Origin: Candidatus Marithrix sp. Canyon 246
GTDB lineage: Bacteria > Pseudomonadota > Gammaproteobacteria > Beggiatoales > Beggiatoaceae
Direction: 5' to 3'
Assembly: GCF_001723685.1 (NCBI RefSeq)
Contig: NZ_MCBX01000001.1
Coordinates: forward strand, 196,047-260,046
Length of the DNA stretch: 64,000 nt
Below are positions 1 through 8,519 of this stretch, one piece after another. Below the pieces are notes generated by a model, which had not been told where the DNA came from, did no database searches, and saw nothing but the letters and a program-made list of their open reading frames with translations. Numbering within the stretch: the stretch's first letter is position 1; each line of letters opens with the position of its first letter. The position numbers and the translations under genes are program-made.

Positions 1-355
1 TTCCAGCGGCTTGCGCTTGCAAAGCCAAAGTACCAATAACATCATCAGCCTCGACTCCAGCTTCCATTAACAATGGAAACCCTAAAGCCTGTACCATTTC
101 ATGAACATCAGGAATTTGCGCACTCAAGTCATCAGGGGTTTTGCTGCGATTAGCCTTATATTCTGGAAATAAACTATGACGAAAATTAGAGCCTTTAGCA
201 TCAAAAACAATAGCGGCATAAACTGGCTGATAATCCTTCAACAAGCTCTTTAACATATTCGTTATGCCATAAATAGCACCATTAGGCATGTTCTCTAAAG
301 CATAAAATGCACGATATAAATAATTAGTACCATCTATTAAAATAATTCTTGCCAC
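1..355 (-). CDS. polA: DNA polymerase I, N-terminal 5'-3' exonuclease part (cut by window edge)
   Basis: The translated N-terminus begins MARIILIDGTNYLYRAFYAL and continues with an acidic motif (VFDAKGSNFR), the segment FPEYKANRSKTPDDL and EAGVEADDVIGTLA. This is the 5' nuclease domain typical of PolA, which removes RNA primers and fills gaps. Only about 118 codons are present because the gene runs off the left edge, so a stand-alone exonuclease of the same family cannot be excluded. I chose the GTG at 353-355 because an AAGG motif lies 9 bases upstream; another in-frame GTG at 359-361 is too close to it. The start overlaps the end of dnaQ by about 19 bases, suggesting translational coupling of two DNA-replication genes. 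Confidence 0.85.
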   Translation of the reverse strand, partial: MARIILIDGTNYLYRAFYALENMPNGAIYGITNMLKSLLKDYQPVYAAIVFDAKGSNFRHSLFPEYKANRSKTPDDLSAQIPDVHEMVQALGFPLLMEAGVEADDVIGTLALQAQAAG

Positions 356-1044
356 AAACACTTACCTTTACTAGCTTTATCAATCCGAGATAAAAATTGT
401 TGATGTAATTCTAATTCTTCCTTGTTAGGAGTAATAAGCTTTAATTTAGCCCGATTAGAAGAAATAGGTTTAATAATATTTTCTATATCAATTTGCTGGG
501 CATTACCTGAAGATAATAAACTTACTTGACCACCAGTCATTGCCAAATAAACTTCTGCAAGTATTTCAGAATCAAGCAATGCACCATGTAATTGACGATT
601 AGAATTATCTATATTATAACGTTTACATAAAGCATCAAGGTTATTTTTTTGGCTAGGATGAAGTTTTTTAGCCAAAGCCAAACTATCTAAAATCTTACAA
701 GAAGCCTCTAACTGCTGCCGATTCTGATTCAACAATTGCAATTCATGATTAATAAATCCAACATCAAAGCGGGCATTATGAATAATTAACTCAGCACCCT
801 TGATAAAATCCATAAATTCATCAACAATATCAACAAAACGCGGCTTACCCTTCAACTGATCATTAGTAATACCATGAACACGAGCAGCTCCGGGATCAAT
901 TTGACGATCAGGTTGTAAATATTGATGAAAATTTCTATTAGTAATGCGTCGATTAACCATCTCGACACAACCAATTTCAATAATACGATGCCCTTGTTTG
1001 GGGCTTAATCCAGTTGTTTCTGTATCTAATATAATTTTACGCAT
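337..1044 (-). CDS. dnaQ: DNA polymerase III epsilon subunit (3'-5' proofreading exonuclease)
   Basis: The 235-residue product matches the epsilon subunit in length (E. coli has 243). DEDDh exonuclease motifs are visible: Exo I ILDTETTG with D7 and E9, Exo II NARFDVGF with D94, and Exo III HGALLDSEILAEVY with H153 and D158. The C-terminal tail after residue 175 would bind the alpha polymerase subunit. An upstream in-frame ATG at 1116 would add 24 residues, but these overlap the ggt 3' end and do not resemble the family, so the ATG at 1042-1044 is preferred. It lies 7 bases after the ggt stop and overlaps polA. rnhA, the common neighbour of dnaQ, is not present here. Confidence 0.93.
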   Translation of the reverse strand: MRKIILDTETTGLSPKQGHRIIEIGCVEMVNRRITNRNFHQYLQPDRQIDPGAARVHGITNDQLKGKPRFVDIVDEFMDFIKGAELIIHNARFDVGFINHELQLLNQNRQQLEASCKILDSLALAKKLHPSQKNNLDALCKRYNIDNSNRQLHGALLDSEILAEVYLAMTGGQVSLLSSGNAQQIDIENIIKPISSNRAKLKLITPNKEELELHQQFLSRIDKASKGKCLWQELF

Positions 1045-1051
1045 TATTTTA

Positions 1052-2716
1052 TCAGTAACCCAATGCCAGCCCTTGTTGTCTTGGATCGTGACTTCCATAT
1101 AATGTATTTTGATCAATTAAGATACTGGCTGCTGCACCCATTGTATTTTTCACTACTACTTTGTGTCCCTTTTCTGTTAATAACTTAATGGTATCAAGGC
1201 TCAATCCTTCTTCGATTCTAATCTCATCTGGCAACCATTGATGGTGAATTCTAACTGCATTTGTGGCTTCTTGAATATTCATCTTGTGATCAATAACGTT
1301 CAGAATTACTTGTAAGGTGGTGGTAATAATTCTTGAACCGCCGGGGCTACCGGTTATGATAAAAGGTTTTCCGTCTTTTAGCACAATGGTTGGTGACATG
1401 GAACTTAACATCCGTTTCTGGGGTTGAATGGCATTAGCTGTACCACCAATTAATCCATAAACATTGGCTACCCCGGGTTTGGCACTGAAATCATCCATTT
1501 CATTATTCAGTAAAAATCCCGCGCCGTTGACTACAATGCCGGAACCGAAACTAAAATTGATAGTGTAAGTATTGGAAACCGCATTACCTTCTTTATCAAC
1601 CACAGAATAATGTGTGGTTTCATTACTTTCGTAATGAGTTGGATTACCCAATGCTGCTGCATAAGCTTTAGAAGTTAAACCTGTTAGAGGCACGGATACA
1701 AAATCTGTATCACCTAAATATTTTGATCTATCGGCATAAGCACGTTTCATAGCTTCAGCCATCAGATGGATAGTTGCGGCAGTGTTATGTCCCAATAAAC
1801 CAATGTCATAATTTTCCAACATGTTCATAATTTGCACAATATGAACTCCCCCAGAACTGGGTGGAGACATAGAATAAATATCATAACCCCGATAAGTACC
1901 ATGAATCGGTTTTCTTATTACGGGCTGATACTTGGCTAAATCTTTTTTGCTAATCAAACCGCCATGCGCTTCCATGTCTTTGACAATCAAATCAGCAATT
2001 TGTCCTTCATAAAAGGCTTTAATACCTTGTTTAGCAATTGCTTTTAAGGTATTGGCAAGATCGTTTTGCACAAAGCGATCACCTGCTTGATAAAAGCTGC
2101 CATCAGCTTTAAAAAATATAGCGGCGGTTGTCGGGTGCTGGTTGAGATGTTTTGCTCTCTTTTTAATATCATTACTAAATGCACGGGTGATGATAAAGCC
2201 TTTTTCAGCTAAGGCAATTGCTGGTGCTAATGCTTCTGCCAACGACAATGTACCATATTTTTCCAATGCCATTGCCATACCCGCGACAGTACCGGGTACT
2301 CCTGCCGATAGGTAACTAAATCGACTTAAATTGGAATCAATATTGTCTTTTTCATCAAGGAACATATCCCGCGTTGCCTTGAGAGGTGCTTTTTCGCGGT
2401 AGTCAATCGCAATGACTTTTTTCGTTTTGGCAGAATAGATCAGCATGAATCCGCCGCCACCAAGATTACCCGCCCGAGGATAAGTAACAGCTTTTACAAA
2501 TCCAATTGTTACCGCTGCATCAACGGCATTACCGCCTTTCTGTAAAACTTCCACGCCAATTTGTGCCGCCATTTTCTCAGCCGTAACTACCATGCCATGC
2601 GTAGCGATAGTTGGGGTAAAAATATCTCGTTCACTGATAATGGCAGTTTGTGCTATGCTTAATGTGGCAAACATCAATGATGTTGCCGCAACTGATACTC
2701 TAAATAAATATTTCAT
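1052..2716 (-). CDS. ggt: Gamma-glutamyltranspeptidase, periplasmic
   Basis: The 554-residue protein has an N-terminal signal peptide (hydrophobic residues 7-22, cleavage near AQT). The gamma-glutamyltranspeptidase core follows. The autocatalytic processing site is the TTHYSVVD motif, with the nucleophile Thr at about residue 367 and the small subunit beginning there. Oxyanion and binding motifs are PSSGG at 286-290 and GSPGGS near residue 455. The C-terminus GSHDPRQQGLALGY is typical. The enzyme cleaves the gamma-glutamyl bond of glutathione and related peptides in the periplasm, which can salvage cysteine and glutamate. It is somewhat shorter than E. coli Ggt (580). The next gene on this strand is dnaQ, 7 bases away; a functional link is not implied. 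Confidence 0.93.
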   Translation of the reverse strand: MKYLFRVSVAATSLMFATLSIAQTAIISERDIFTPTIATHGMVVTAEKMAAQIGVEVLQKGGNAVDAAVTIGFVKAVTYPRAGNLGGGGFMLIYSAKTKKVIAIDYREKAPLKATRDMFLDEKDNIDSNLSRFSYLSAGVPGTVAGMAMALEKYGTLSLAEALAPAIALAEKGFIITRAFSNDIKKRAKHLNQHPTTAAIFFKADGSFYQAGDRFVQNDLANTLKAIAKQGIKAFYEGQIADLIVKDMEAHGGLISKKDLAKYQPVIRKPIHGTYRGYDIYSMSPPSSGGVHIVQIMNMLENYDIGLLGHNTAATIHLMAEAMKRAYADRSKYLGDTDFVSVPLTGLTSKAYAAALGNPTHYESNETTHYSVVDKEGNAVSNTYTINFSFGSGIVVNGAGFLLNNEMDDFSAKPGVANVYGLIGGTANAIQPQKRMLSSMSPTIVLKDGKPFIITGSPGGSRIITTTLQVILNVIDHKMNIQEATNAVRIHHQWLPDEIRIEEGLSLDTIKLLTEKGHKVVVKNTMGAAASILIDQNTLYGSHDPRQQGLALGY

Positions 2717-2753
2717 GATTTTTTTCCTTGTGTTTTTAAAATGCCTTTAATTT

Positions 2754-2767
2754 GTTGTTTAAACAAC
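2754..2767. promoter_or_regulatory. 14-bp perfect palindrome upstream of ggt
   Basis: GTTGTTTAAACAAC is a perfect palindrome 38-51 bases upstream of the ggt start codon. It could be an operator in the ggt promoter region. No known regulator consensus was recognised, and a 14-bp AT-rich palindrome can arise by chance. Confidence 0.25.
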
Positions 2768-2865
2768 TTATATTTTACATCCATATTAATTACTATGGCT
2801 TTTCCAATATTGTAAAATATTACACGCTTTTATCAAAAAATACAAGAACAATTTTACTTATTTCA

Positions 2866-3048
2866 CTACGCCATATTTGCATGATGTTGAATAAGATTTC
2901 CTAAAGTGCGTAAGGCATGATTGACATCTTCTGAACTCGGAAACATAGCAGCTACATCATCATCAAGCCGAGCTATATTCGTACCTTCTTTATACTGCGC
3001 TGCATACTTTCCTCGAACACCATTTGAAAAATCATATTCATCCAACAT
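2866..3048 (-). CDS. Small conserved protein of unknown function (DFSxGVRGKYA family)
   Basis: The product has about 60 residues, starting at MLDEYDFSNGVRGKYA. It continues to a segment DDDVAAMFPSSEDVNHALRTL, a pattern I know from small uncharacterised proteins often encoded next to toxin-like or nuclease-like genes in cyanobacteria and sulfur bacteria; the function is unknown to me. A longer start at 3111 would add 21 residues encoded partly by the 131-bp repeat at 3070-3200, so I consider that extension spurious. It lies in the same direction as, and 74 bases downstream of, the PD-(D/E)XK-like gene at 3123-3746. An antitoxin-like role is possible but unproven. Confidence 0.5.
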   Translation of the reverse strand: MLDEYDFSNGVRGKYAAQYKEGTNIARLDDDVAAMFPSSEDVNHALRTLGNLIQHHANMA

Positions 3049-3069
3049 ATCTTGATCTTTACTAAGATA

Positions 3070-3200
3070 AATTGGTATTTTTAGTTGAACTATTCGCGCT
3101 GGAATTGCCAAAATAACGATAATTAAATTGCATAATGTAATATTCCCATTAAAATAGAAAATACTTCTCCTGTATCTTCTGGAATCGTATGACTATGAAT
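3070..3200. repeat. 131-bp direct repeat, copy 1
   Basis: This stretch is identical base for base to 5846-5976. It covers the last 26 codons of the gene at 3123-3746 and the following intergenic bases. The two copies bracket the AAA ATPase/TOPRIM-like module. A third, partial copy of the same gene end lies near 52786. Confidence 0.95.
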
Positions 3201-3746
3201 ATTTTTGATTATATGTTTGTTTTTACGATCTAAAATGCCGAATTTCCATATATCTCCCAAGGTAACTGCACCATAAATGTATTCAATCTTTTCATTGTCT
3301 TCAAGTTTATCTAGGGCAATTAATTCTGCAACCAGTTGATTAAAACCGTTATCTATATCTTTTTTCTTGGCTTCTATTATGATTAAATCTTGGTTTGCTA
3401 TTAAAAGGTAATCTAATAAACCACTTAATTTATCATTCACATTAAGTGAATATTCAATATTAATTGTAATGTCGGATGTTCTAGCAATTTCAAGCAATAG
3501 TGGTGCTACCAAAAACTCTCTTTTAGCCATTTCAGAGTTTAAGTTAATTTTAGGTAAAATAGTATAGTAAGTCTCTTGGAGAGTTTTAACAAAATCTTTA
3601 TCATAATCACTATATTTTGGTAGCTGCATCACCTCAAAGGCAAAAGAATAGCCAAATTCCGCTGCAATTTCCTTTGTAGGGTGATTCATTTCAAAGTAAT
3701 CACTAAAAGTGTATTTTTTGTTTTTTTTGAAAATTGATGTTTTCAT
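3123..3746 (-). CDS. PD-(D/E)XK nuclease-like protein of unknown role
   Basis: This is a 207-residue protein with no signal peptide. Residues about 110-136 read LDYLLIANQDLIIIEAKKK. A conserved Asp followed by a beta-strand and E-A-K is the core pattern of the PD-(D/E)XK nuclease fold. The rest is not recognisable by eye. Its C-terminus (HSHTIPEDTGEVFSILMG) recurs in two broken copies in this window, at 5899-6121 and near 52786-52973, so the family is multi-copy and recombines. It is divergent from the ATPase gene at 3845, with 98 bases between them that must hold both promoters. It may belong functionally to that module, but this is inference. Confidence 0.55.
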   Translation of the reverse strand: MKTSIFKKNKKYTFSDYFEMNHPTKEIAAEFGYSFAFEVMQLPKYSDYDKDFVKTLQETYYTILPKINLNSEMAKREFLVAPLLLEIARTSDITINIEYSLNVNDKLSGLLDYLLIANQDLIIIEAKKKDIDNGFNQLVAELIALDKLEDNEKIEYIYGAVTLGDIWKFGILDRKNKHIIKNIHSHTIPEDTGEVFSILMGILHYAI

Positions 3747-3844
3747 AATTTTATTATGTTAATTCAATATTATATCATATTTTAATAAAACTACAAGGAT
3801 ATGATATAATCATAGCTTCGCTGACTGTACATAGCTAATAAAAT

Positions 3845-5164
3845 ATGATAACTTACATTAAAATCAACGGCTTCAAATCTTTCCATGATTTTGAAATGGA
3901 ATTTACGCCTTTTACAGTGGTTGCGGGAACAAATGCTTCAGGGAAAAGTAATTTGTTTGATGCTTTGAAATTGTTGGGAACTTTGGCAGAAACCGATAAT
4001 ATCAAAAAAGCGTTCAAAGAACAACGAGGAGAGTTTATTGAACTATTTACTCAGTATGATGAAAATAACTATGCTACTGAGATAGAGTTTGCCGTAGAGA
4101 TGCTAGTCAATAGAAAAATAAAAGATTCTTGGGGCAACGAAGCCAAGCTCAAATATACCAGATTACGCTATGAACTCAAAATTAAACGTTTTACCAATTC
4201 TTTAGGCATAGAAAATTTGGCAGTGACTTATGAACATTTGGAAAATTTAAAACCTCAAAAAGATAAATGGGCTAAGCTGTTATCTAAAAATATAGTTGAA
4301 AATTGGCTACCAAATGTAAAGAAAGGAAAAAGGACTATTCCCTACATAAAAACTGAAATTGAAAATAACATACATATTGTACTTGTTCCTCAAGATGGCG
4401 TGCGAGGAGTTAATAAAAAACGTTTTCCACTCAATAACGCCACTAGAACCGTTTTAAGTAGTTTTGATACTATCGATTTTCCGCATGTTCTTGCTGTTAA
4501 AGAAGAAATGCGTAGTTGGAAATTTTTACAGCTTAATCCCGAAGACTTACGACAACCTACTAATAAAAATATGGGAGATGATGTCATTTCTGAAAGCGGT
4601 AAAAATTTAGCAGCGGTTCTACATCGCATCAAACAAGAAGACATATATACTTTAAGAGAAATTTCACGGGAATTTCAAACATTTTTACCCAATTTTGTTG
4701 AAGTTGATGTGATAGATGACACTGAAAACAAACAATATCTTATCAAATTAAAAGACAAAGATAAAAAAGAATATACCTCAAGAGTACTTTCGGAAGGCAC
4801 TTTGCGAATTTTGGCATTGTGTATTTTAGAATACGATAATAAATATAGTGGCTTATTGTGTTTTGAAGAACCTGAAAATGGCATAAACCCTTTTAATATT
4901 GAGACAATGGCAAAATTACTAAAATGTTTAAGTGTAGATTTTACAAATATTGAAATGCCTTTGCGTCAGGTAATAGTTAATACACATTCACCAGTGTTAG
5001 TTGGTCATATTAATCATTGGAAACATGATAATAATGTAAGTATTTGGTATGCTGAAATTAGGAGTAGAGTTACAGACATTAAGAATTGCCGTTGTATTGT
5101 AAGTGTGACAAGCATTTTACCCGTGATTAAAGAAAAATATGTGCAATTAATGCTTAATTACTGA
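3845..5164 (+). CDS. AAA ATPase of the SMC/OLD-like (AAA_15/AAA_21) class
   Basis: The 439-residue protein has a Walker A motif GTNASGKS at residues 28-35, right after the N-terminal strand ITYIKINGFKSF typical of RecF/OLD-like ATPases. It also has an ABC-type signature VLSEGTLR, a Walker B LLCFEEPENGI, and a switch His in NTHSPVLV. Such ATPases power nucleic-acid surveillance and many abortive-infection systems. The following gene encodes a TOPRIM/DUF4276-like protein, and the pair resembles defence modules in which an ATPase partners a nuclease-like effector (for example PARIS AriA-AriB or other AAA+TOPRIM pairs). The C-terminus (last about 10 residues) may be altered by a frameshift that separates it from the downstream frame. 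Confidence 0.8.
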   Translation: MITYIKINGFKSFHDFEMEFTPFTVVAGTNASGKSNLFDALKLLGTLAETDNIKKAFKEQRGEFIELFTQYDENNYATEIEFAVEMLVNRKIKDSWGNEAKLKYTRLRYELKIKRFTNSLGIENLAVTYEHLENLKPQKDKWAKLLSKNIVENWLPNVKKGKRTIPYIKTEIENNIHIVLVPQDGVRGVNKKRFPLNNATRTVLSSFDTIDFPHVLAVKEEMRSWKFLQLNPEDLRQPTNKNMGDDVISESGKNLAAVLHRIKQEDIYTLREISREFQTFLPNFVEVDVIDDTENKQYLIKLKDKDKKEYTSRVLSEGTLRILALCILEYDNKYSGLLCFEEPENGINPFNIETMAKLLKCLSVDFTNIEMPLRQVIVNTHSPVLVGHINHWKHDNNVSIWYAEIRSRVTDIKNCRCIVSVTSILPVIKEKYVQLMLNY

Positions 5165-5816
5165 AGGTAATACTGATATTCGTTTTTTACAGAGTATAGT
5201 TCAAAAAACATTAGAAGCGGTTGCCTTTGATTGTTCTGGGCAGTTTGATATTGAACTGAATCCAATAAAAATTAATAAAACTGGTTTAGGTTTTATTGAA
5301 CAGGTATTAGAAGCCTCGAAAAAAGGTCAAGAAGATTTTGGTATGATGATTCTTTGTGTACAAACAGATGCTGATAGAAAACAACTCAATGATACTTATC
5401 AACATAAAATTAATCCTTGTCAAGTTGAATTGGAAAAACAAAATGAAAATCAGTACTGTAAAATATTAGTTGCAGTAGTACCTATCCAAGAAACAGAAGC
5501 GTGGATGTTAGCAGATAAAGAATTACTAAAAAAAGAAATTAACACTGATGAAACAGATATTAAATTAGGCATTCACAGGGCACCAGAAAGCATTGCGAAC
5601 CCAAAAGAGGTAATAGAAAACGCTATTCGAGTCACAAGAAAAAATTTAACGAAAAAGAGAAGACGTAATTTGAGCATTTCAGACTTATATTTGCCCATTG
5701 GGCAAGGTATGGATTTAAAAAAATTAGAAAGTTTAGCTTCTTATCAAGATTTTAAAGAGAATATAAAAAAAGCTTTTAGAAAGTTAAATTTACTACACAA
5801 CAAGCACAATAAATAA
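5157..5816 (+). CDS. TOPRIM-like/DUF4276-type partner protein, start disrupted
   Basis: The reading frame opens at 5151 after a TAA. It encodes LITEGNTDIRFLQS, then QTDADRKQLND and QETEAWMLAD. The order acidic N-terminal E, D-x-D and E-x-E/AW resembles TOPRIM and DUF4276 proteins. There is no start codon in this frame before ATG 5343, which would remove the first conserved motif. The ATG at 5150-5152 would give MLITEGNTD if one A in the AA pair at 5156-5157 were absent. So either a 1-base insertion has inactivated the gene, a non-AUG start is used, or the base is a sequencing error. It partners the upstream ATPase. Confidence 0.6.
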   Translation: MTEGNTDIRFLQSIVQKTLEAVAFDCSGQFDIELNPIKINKTGLGFIEQVLEASKKGQEDFGMMILCVQTDADRKQLNDTYQHKINPCQVELEKQNENQYCKILVAVVPIQETEAWMLADKELLKKEINTDETDIKLGIHRAPESIANPKEVIENAIRVTRKNLTKKRRRNLSISDLYLPIGQGMDLKKLESLASYQDFKENIKKAFRKLNLLHNKHNK

Positions 5817-5845
5817 AAACCCTGACATTTTACCACAAGATTTTG

Positions 5846-5976
5846 AATTGGTATTTTTAGTTGAACTATTCGCGCTGGAATTGCCAAAATAACGATAATT
5901 AAATTGCATAATGTAATATTCCCATTAAAATAGAAAATACTTCTCCTGTATCTTCTGGAATCGTATGACTATGAAT
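5846..5976. repeat. 131-bp direct repeat, copy 2
   Basis: This is identical to 3070-3200 and in the same orientation, 2.65 kb apart. Homologous recombination between the copies would delete the ATPase/TOPRIM-like module. Confidence 0.95.
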
Positions 5977-6121
5977 TGGTAATTTTAAGTCTGGATATTG
6001 CGTATGTAAGTCACACATGGCTAGAATAAATTTTTCTTTATCCGTAATTGCATTATATTGTAATAATTCGGCAAATAATCGCGCTACTTGTTTGTTTTTT
6101 TGAGCTTGAGTTTTTTGCCAT
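5899..6121 (-). pseudogene. Truncated relative of the PD-(D/E)XK-like protein C-terminus
   Basis: On the minus strand this reads KTQAQKNKQVARLFAELLQ and ILAMCDLHTQYPDLK, then joins the same C-terminus as the gene at 3123 (IHSHTIPEDTGEVFSILMG). No start codon is found and an in-frame stop lies just upstream. The N-terminal part differs from the 3123 gene, so the shared end seems to have been exchanged by recombination within the 131-bp repeat. Confidence 0.6.
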
Positions 6122-6283
6122 CAATAACACCGCTTTAGCAAAGCATATCATTTTACAATTATTTTAATAAATTTACGCGCATTTTGATAAAAATTCAATT
6201 CCTAAGCCTTGTACTTCTATTGCTGGGTGCTTAATTAAATCTTCAATCACTAAGAAATTTTTGGCAATAAATCCTTCATCGGA

Positions 6284-6606
6284 TTAAACAATACCCAACG
6301 CAGCTTGTATTTTACAAGCAAATTCATGTACCAATTCACATAAACTCTGTTGCAACAGATTAAATGCTAACTCTGGTTTTTGATCCCATAATTCTGGATA
6401 AGCCTCAGTACGATTTGGTTCAGGATCATTGTTCTTGAGTTGCCAACAAATTCCAGTCTTCAATAATCATGAGTTGTGGTTTTAGGTTTACTATCTTGAT
6501 CATTAACCAGTTTTAAAATCGCCGCTGCCATGTCAACATAACGAGGATCTCCAATGTCACCCATATTTTTCAACATTCGCCAAGCACGCCGACGAATTAA
6601 AAGTTG
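6284..6606 (-). pseudogene. Decayed gene remnant, two collinear fragments
   Basis: Two minus-strand fragments are readable in different frames. The first is RRRAWRMLKNMGDIGDPRYV (6487-6606). The second is EAYPELWDQKPELAFNLLQQ through VHEFACKIQAALGIV (6284-6440). Both look like parts of a HEAT-like repeat protein family seen in sulfur bacteria and cyanobacteria, but I cannot name it. Frameshifts and stops separate them. The rest of 6122-6700 holds nothing else I can support, apart from an AT-rich stretch before the next gene. Confidence 0.45.
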
Positions 6607-6700
6607 TCTGATTCAGACAAATGAGTTAATTAACATATGTTAATTACATTATTATATCATATATGCTAACATCAACTTTCAAAAATTCAAAAGGTGATTT

Positions 6701-7111
6701 ATGAAAAAAGTAATTTTATTATCTTCTATATTGTTAGTATCCCCAAAAATATTTGCAGCCGATATAAATATTGACATATCAAATATCAAAAGTAACACCG
6801 GCAACCTTATTATTGGTTTATTTAACTCGAAAGATAGATTTTTAACAGACAAGTATAAAGCCTTAAAGATAAAGGCTCAAGTAGGCTCTATTAATGGTAA
6901 ATTTGAAAATATTCCAAATGGAACTTATGCAATTGCTTTGTATCACGATGAAAATATGAATAACAAATTGGACAAAAACCTCTTCCATATACCAAAAGAA
7001 GGATATGGCTTCTCAAACAATGCAAAACCCTTTTTTGGACCACCCAAATTCAATAAAGCTCAATTTAAACTTGATGGCAATTACCATGCTCAAATTAATA
7101 TGAAATATTAA
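6701..7111 (+). CDS. Secreted DUF2141 family protein
   Basis: The 136-residue product has a signal peptide (MKKVILLSSILLVSPKIFAA). The mature part carries the DUF2141 pattern: GNLIIGLFNSKDRFL, then IPNGTYAIALYHDENMNNKLD and a KEGYGFSNNAKPFFGPP segment. DUF2141 proteins are small exported beta-rich proteins of unknown function. An AAGG-type ribosome binding site sits 7-8 bases upstream of the ATG. The gene lies between decayed accessory sequence and rplM and seems to be its own transcription unit. Confidence 0.8.
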   Translation: MKKVILLSSILLVSPKIFAADINIDISNIKSNTGNLIIGLFNSKDRFLTDKYKALKIKAQVGSINGKFENIPNGTYAIALYHDENMNNKLDKNLFHIPKEGYGFSNNAKPFFGPPKFNKAQFKLDGNYHAQINMKY

Positions 7112-7192
7112 TTTGAAAAAAACCTGCAATAAAATTTTAATTATAATATAATAGCCTGTTATCTTATTTATTATACTATTGGAGTAACGCTA

Positions 7193-7627
7193 ATGAAAAC
7201 CTTTAGCGCAAAGCCTCAAACCGTTAAGCATGATTGGTTTATCATGAATGCTGAAAATCTGGTTTTGGGACGGCTAGCGACTGAAATTGCAAGACGTTTA
7301 CGTGGTAAGCATAAACCTGAATATACACCACATGTTGATACTGGTGATTATATTGTTGTAATTAATGCTGAAAAGGTGCATGTTACTGGTCGTAAGAAAA
7401 CCGATAAAATGTATCATCATCATACTGGTTATCCCGGTGGTATTAAGTCCATTAGTTTTGAAAAATTGATGGTTAAAGCACCAGAACGTATTCTTGAAAA
7501 AGCAGTAAAAGGCATGTTACCTAAAGGTCCTTTAGGTCGTGCTATGTTTAAAAAATTAAAAATTTATGCAGGTTCTGAACATCAACATGATGCGCAAAAA
7601 CCTACACCATTAACTTTAAATAGCTAA
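7193..7627 (+). CDS. rplM: 50S ribosomal protein L13
   Basis: The 144-residue protein begins [20 protein letters not shown] and contains [23 protein letters not shown] and the [19 protein letters not shown] signature. It is a primary 23S rRNA binding protein of the large subunit. A GGAG ribosome binding site precedes the ATG. An AT-rich region with overlapping TATAAT boxes (7142-7152) probably holds the promoter, although I do not see a well-spaced -35 box. It is followed after two bases by rpsI, the normal L13-S9 operon. Confidence 0.97.
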   Translation: MKTFSAKPQTVKHDWFIMNAENLVLGRLATEIARRLRGKHKPEYTPHVDTGDYIVVINAEKVHVTGRKKTDKMYHHHTGYPGGIKSISFEKLMVKAPERILEKAVKGMLPKGPLGRAMFKKLKIYAGSEHQHDAQKPTPLTLNS

Positions 7628-7629
7628 TT

Positions 7630-8019
7630 ATGACAGAGCAGTATTATGGTACGGGAAGACGTAAAAGTTCTATAGCCCGTGTCTATTTGACAGCCGGTGA
7701 CGGTAAAATCTTAGTTAATAAACTTCCTATTGATGAATATTTTGGTCGTGAAACTTCTCGGATGGTAGCACGCCAACCATTGGATGTTGTAGAAAAACAA
7801 GATAGTTTTGATATTAATGTAACAGTGACTGGTGGCGGTAATACCGGGCAAGCTGGTGCGATTCGACATGGTTTAACTCGCGCTTTAATGATGTATGATG
7901 AAAGTTTTCGTCCAGCATTACGTAAAGCGGGATATGTTACTCGTGATGCGCGTAAAGTTGAACGTAAAAAGGTTGGTCTGCATAAGGCTCGTAAGCGTCC
8001 ACAATACTCAAAACGTTAA
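7630..8019 (+). CDS. rpsI: 30S ribosomal protein S9
   Basis: The 129-residue protein begins with [14 protein letters not shown] and contains [19 protein letters not shown]. It ends with the basic tail RRKKVGL-type segment through RPQYSKR, whose C-terminal Arg contacts P-site tRNA in the 30S subunit. It is co-transcribed with rplM. Confidence 0.97.
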   Translation: MTEQYYGTGRRKSSIARVYLTAGDGKILVNKLPIDEYFGRETSRMVARQPLDVVEKQDSFDINVTVTGGGNTGQAGAIRHGLTRALMMYDESFRPALRKAGYVTRDARKVERKKVGLHKARKRPQYSKR

Positions 8020-8033
8020 GTTTTCCCCCCTCC

Positions 8034-8055
8034 TGCCAGTTATTACTGACTGGCA
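8034..8055 (+). terminator. Hairpin after rpsI, weak terminator candidate
   Basis: TGCCAGT and ACTGGCA form a 7-bp perfect stem with an 8-base loop, 15 bases after the rpsI stop. It is followed by AAAATA rather than a T-run, so intrinsic termination is only weakly supported. Confidence 0.35.
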
Positions 8056-8183
8056 AAATACCACGATAAAACCCATTCATGTATGTCTAATAACAAAACC
8101 CACATAAAGAAAACCAACTAGAAAATGGTCTAAAACCCGGGTTGAAAGTTGATAATGTACTATCTTGATTAATGATCTCCCAT

Positions 8184-8519
8184 CTATTCAAAAACCACAT
8201 TCAAAGCTCTTTTGCATTGCTCTAAAAGTTCATCTTCTATCACGCCTATTTTTTCAGATAATCGCTGATGAGACACAGATCTAACTTGAAATAAATCTAT
8301 AACAGAAGTTTTTTCAAGACCATTCTCTGGAGTAGGTTCTACAACTATCATCCACGGTACAAGTTTATAATGTTCTTTTAAGTCTGTTAATGGTGCTATG
8401 ACTTTTAATGGTAATTTTCCCACTTTGTTACTGTTTAAGATGACACATGGTCTAGTCTTTTTTATTTCTGCACCAATCGTTGGATCAAGATTAATACGCC
8501 ATATAGCTCCCTGTATCAT
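8184..8519 (-). CDS. MazF/PemK-type endoribonuclease toxin
   Basis: The 111-residue protein shows the MazF/PemK pattern. This includes GAIWRINLDPTIGAEIKKTRP near the N-terminus, followed by CVILNS, then KVIAPLTD, and a C-terminal segment DLFQVRSVSHQRL. In the family, the Arg after KK(T) and the Ser/Thr of the second motif act in sequence-specific mRNA cleavage. Its start overlaps the stop of the upstream antitoxin gene by 4 bases (ATGA), the classic coupling of a TA operon. Confidence 0.88.
   Translation of the reverse strand: MIQGAIWRINLDPTIGAEIKKTRPCVILNSNKVGKLPLKVIAPLTDLKEHYKLVPWMIVVEPTPENGLEKTSVIDLFQVRSVSHQRLSEKIGVIEDELLEQCKRALNVVFE

Noticed and set aside
1045..1116. 24-residue N-terminal extension of DnaQ
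   Set aside because: It overlaps the ggt 3' end and precedes the conserved MRKIILDTETTG start, which matches the family.
7895..8107. 70-codon frame overlapping the rpsI end
   Set aside because: It overlaps the conserved S9 C-terminus in another frame and extends through the hairpin after rpsI; it has no independent support.
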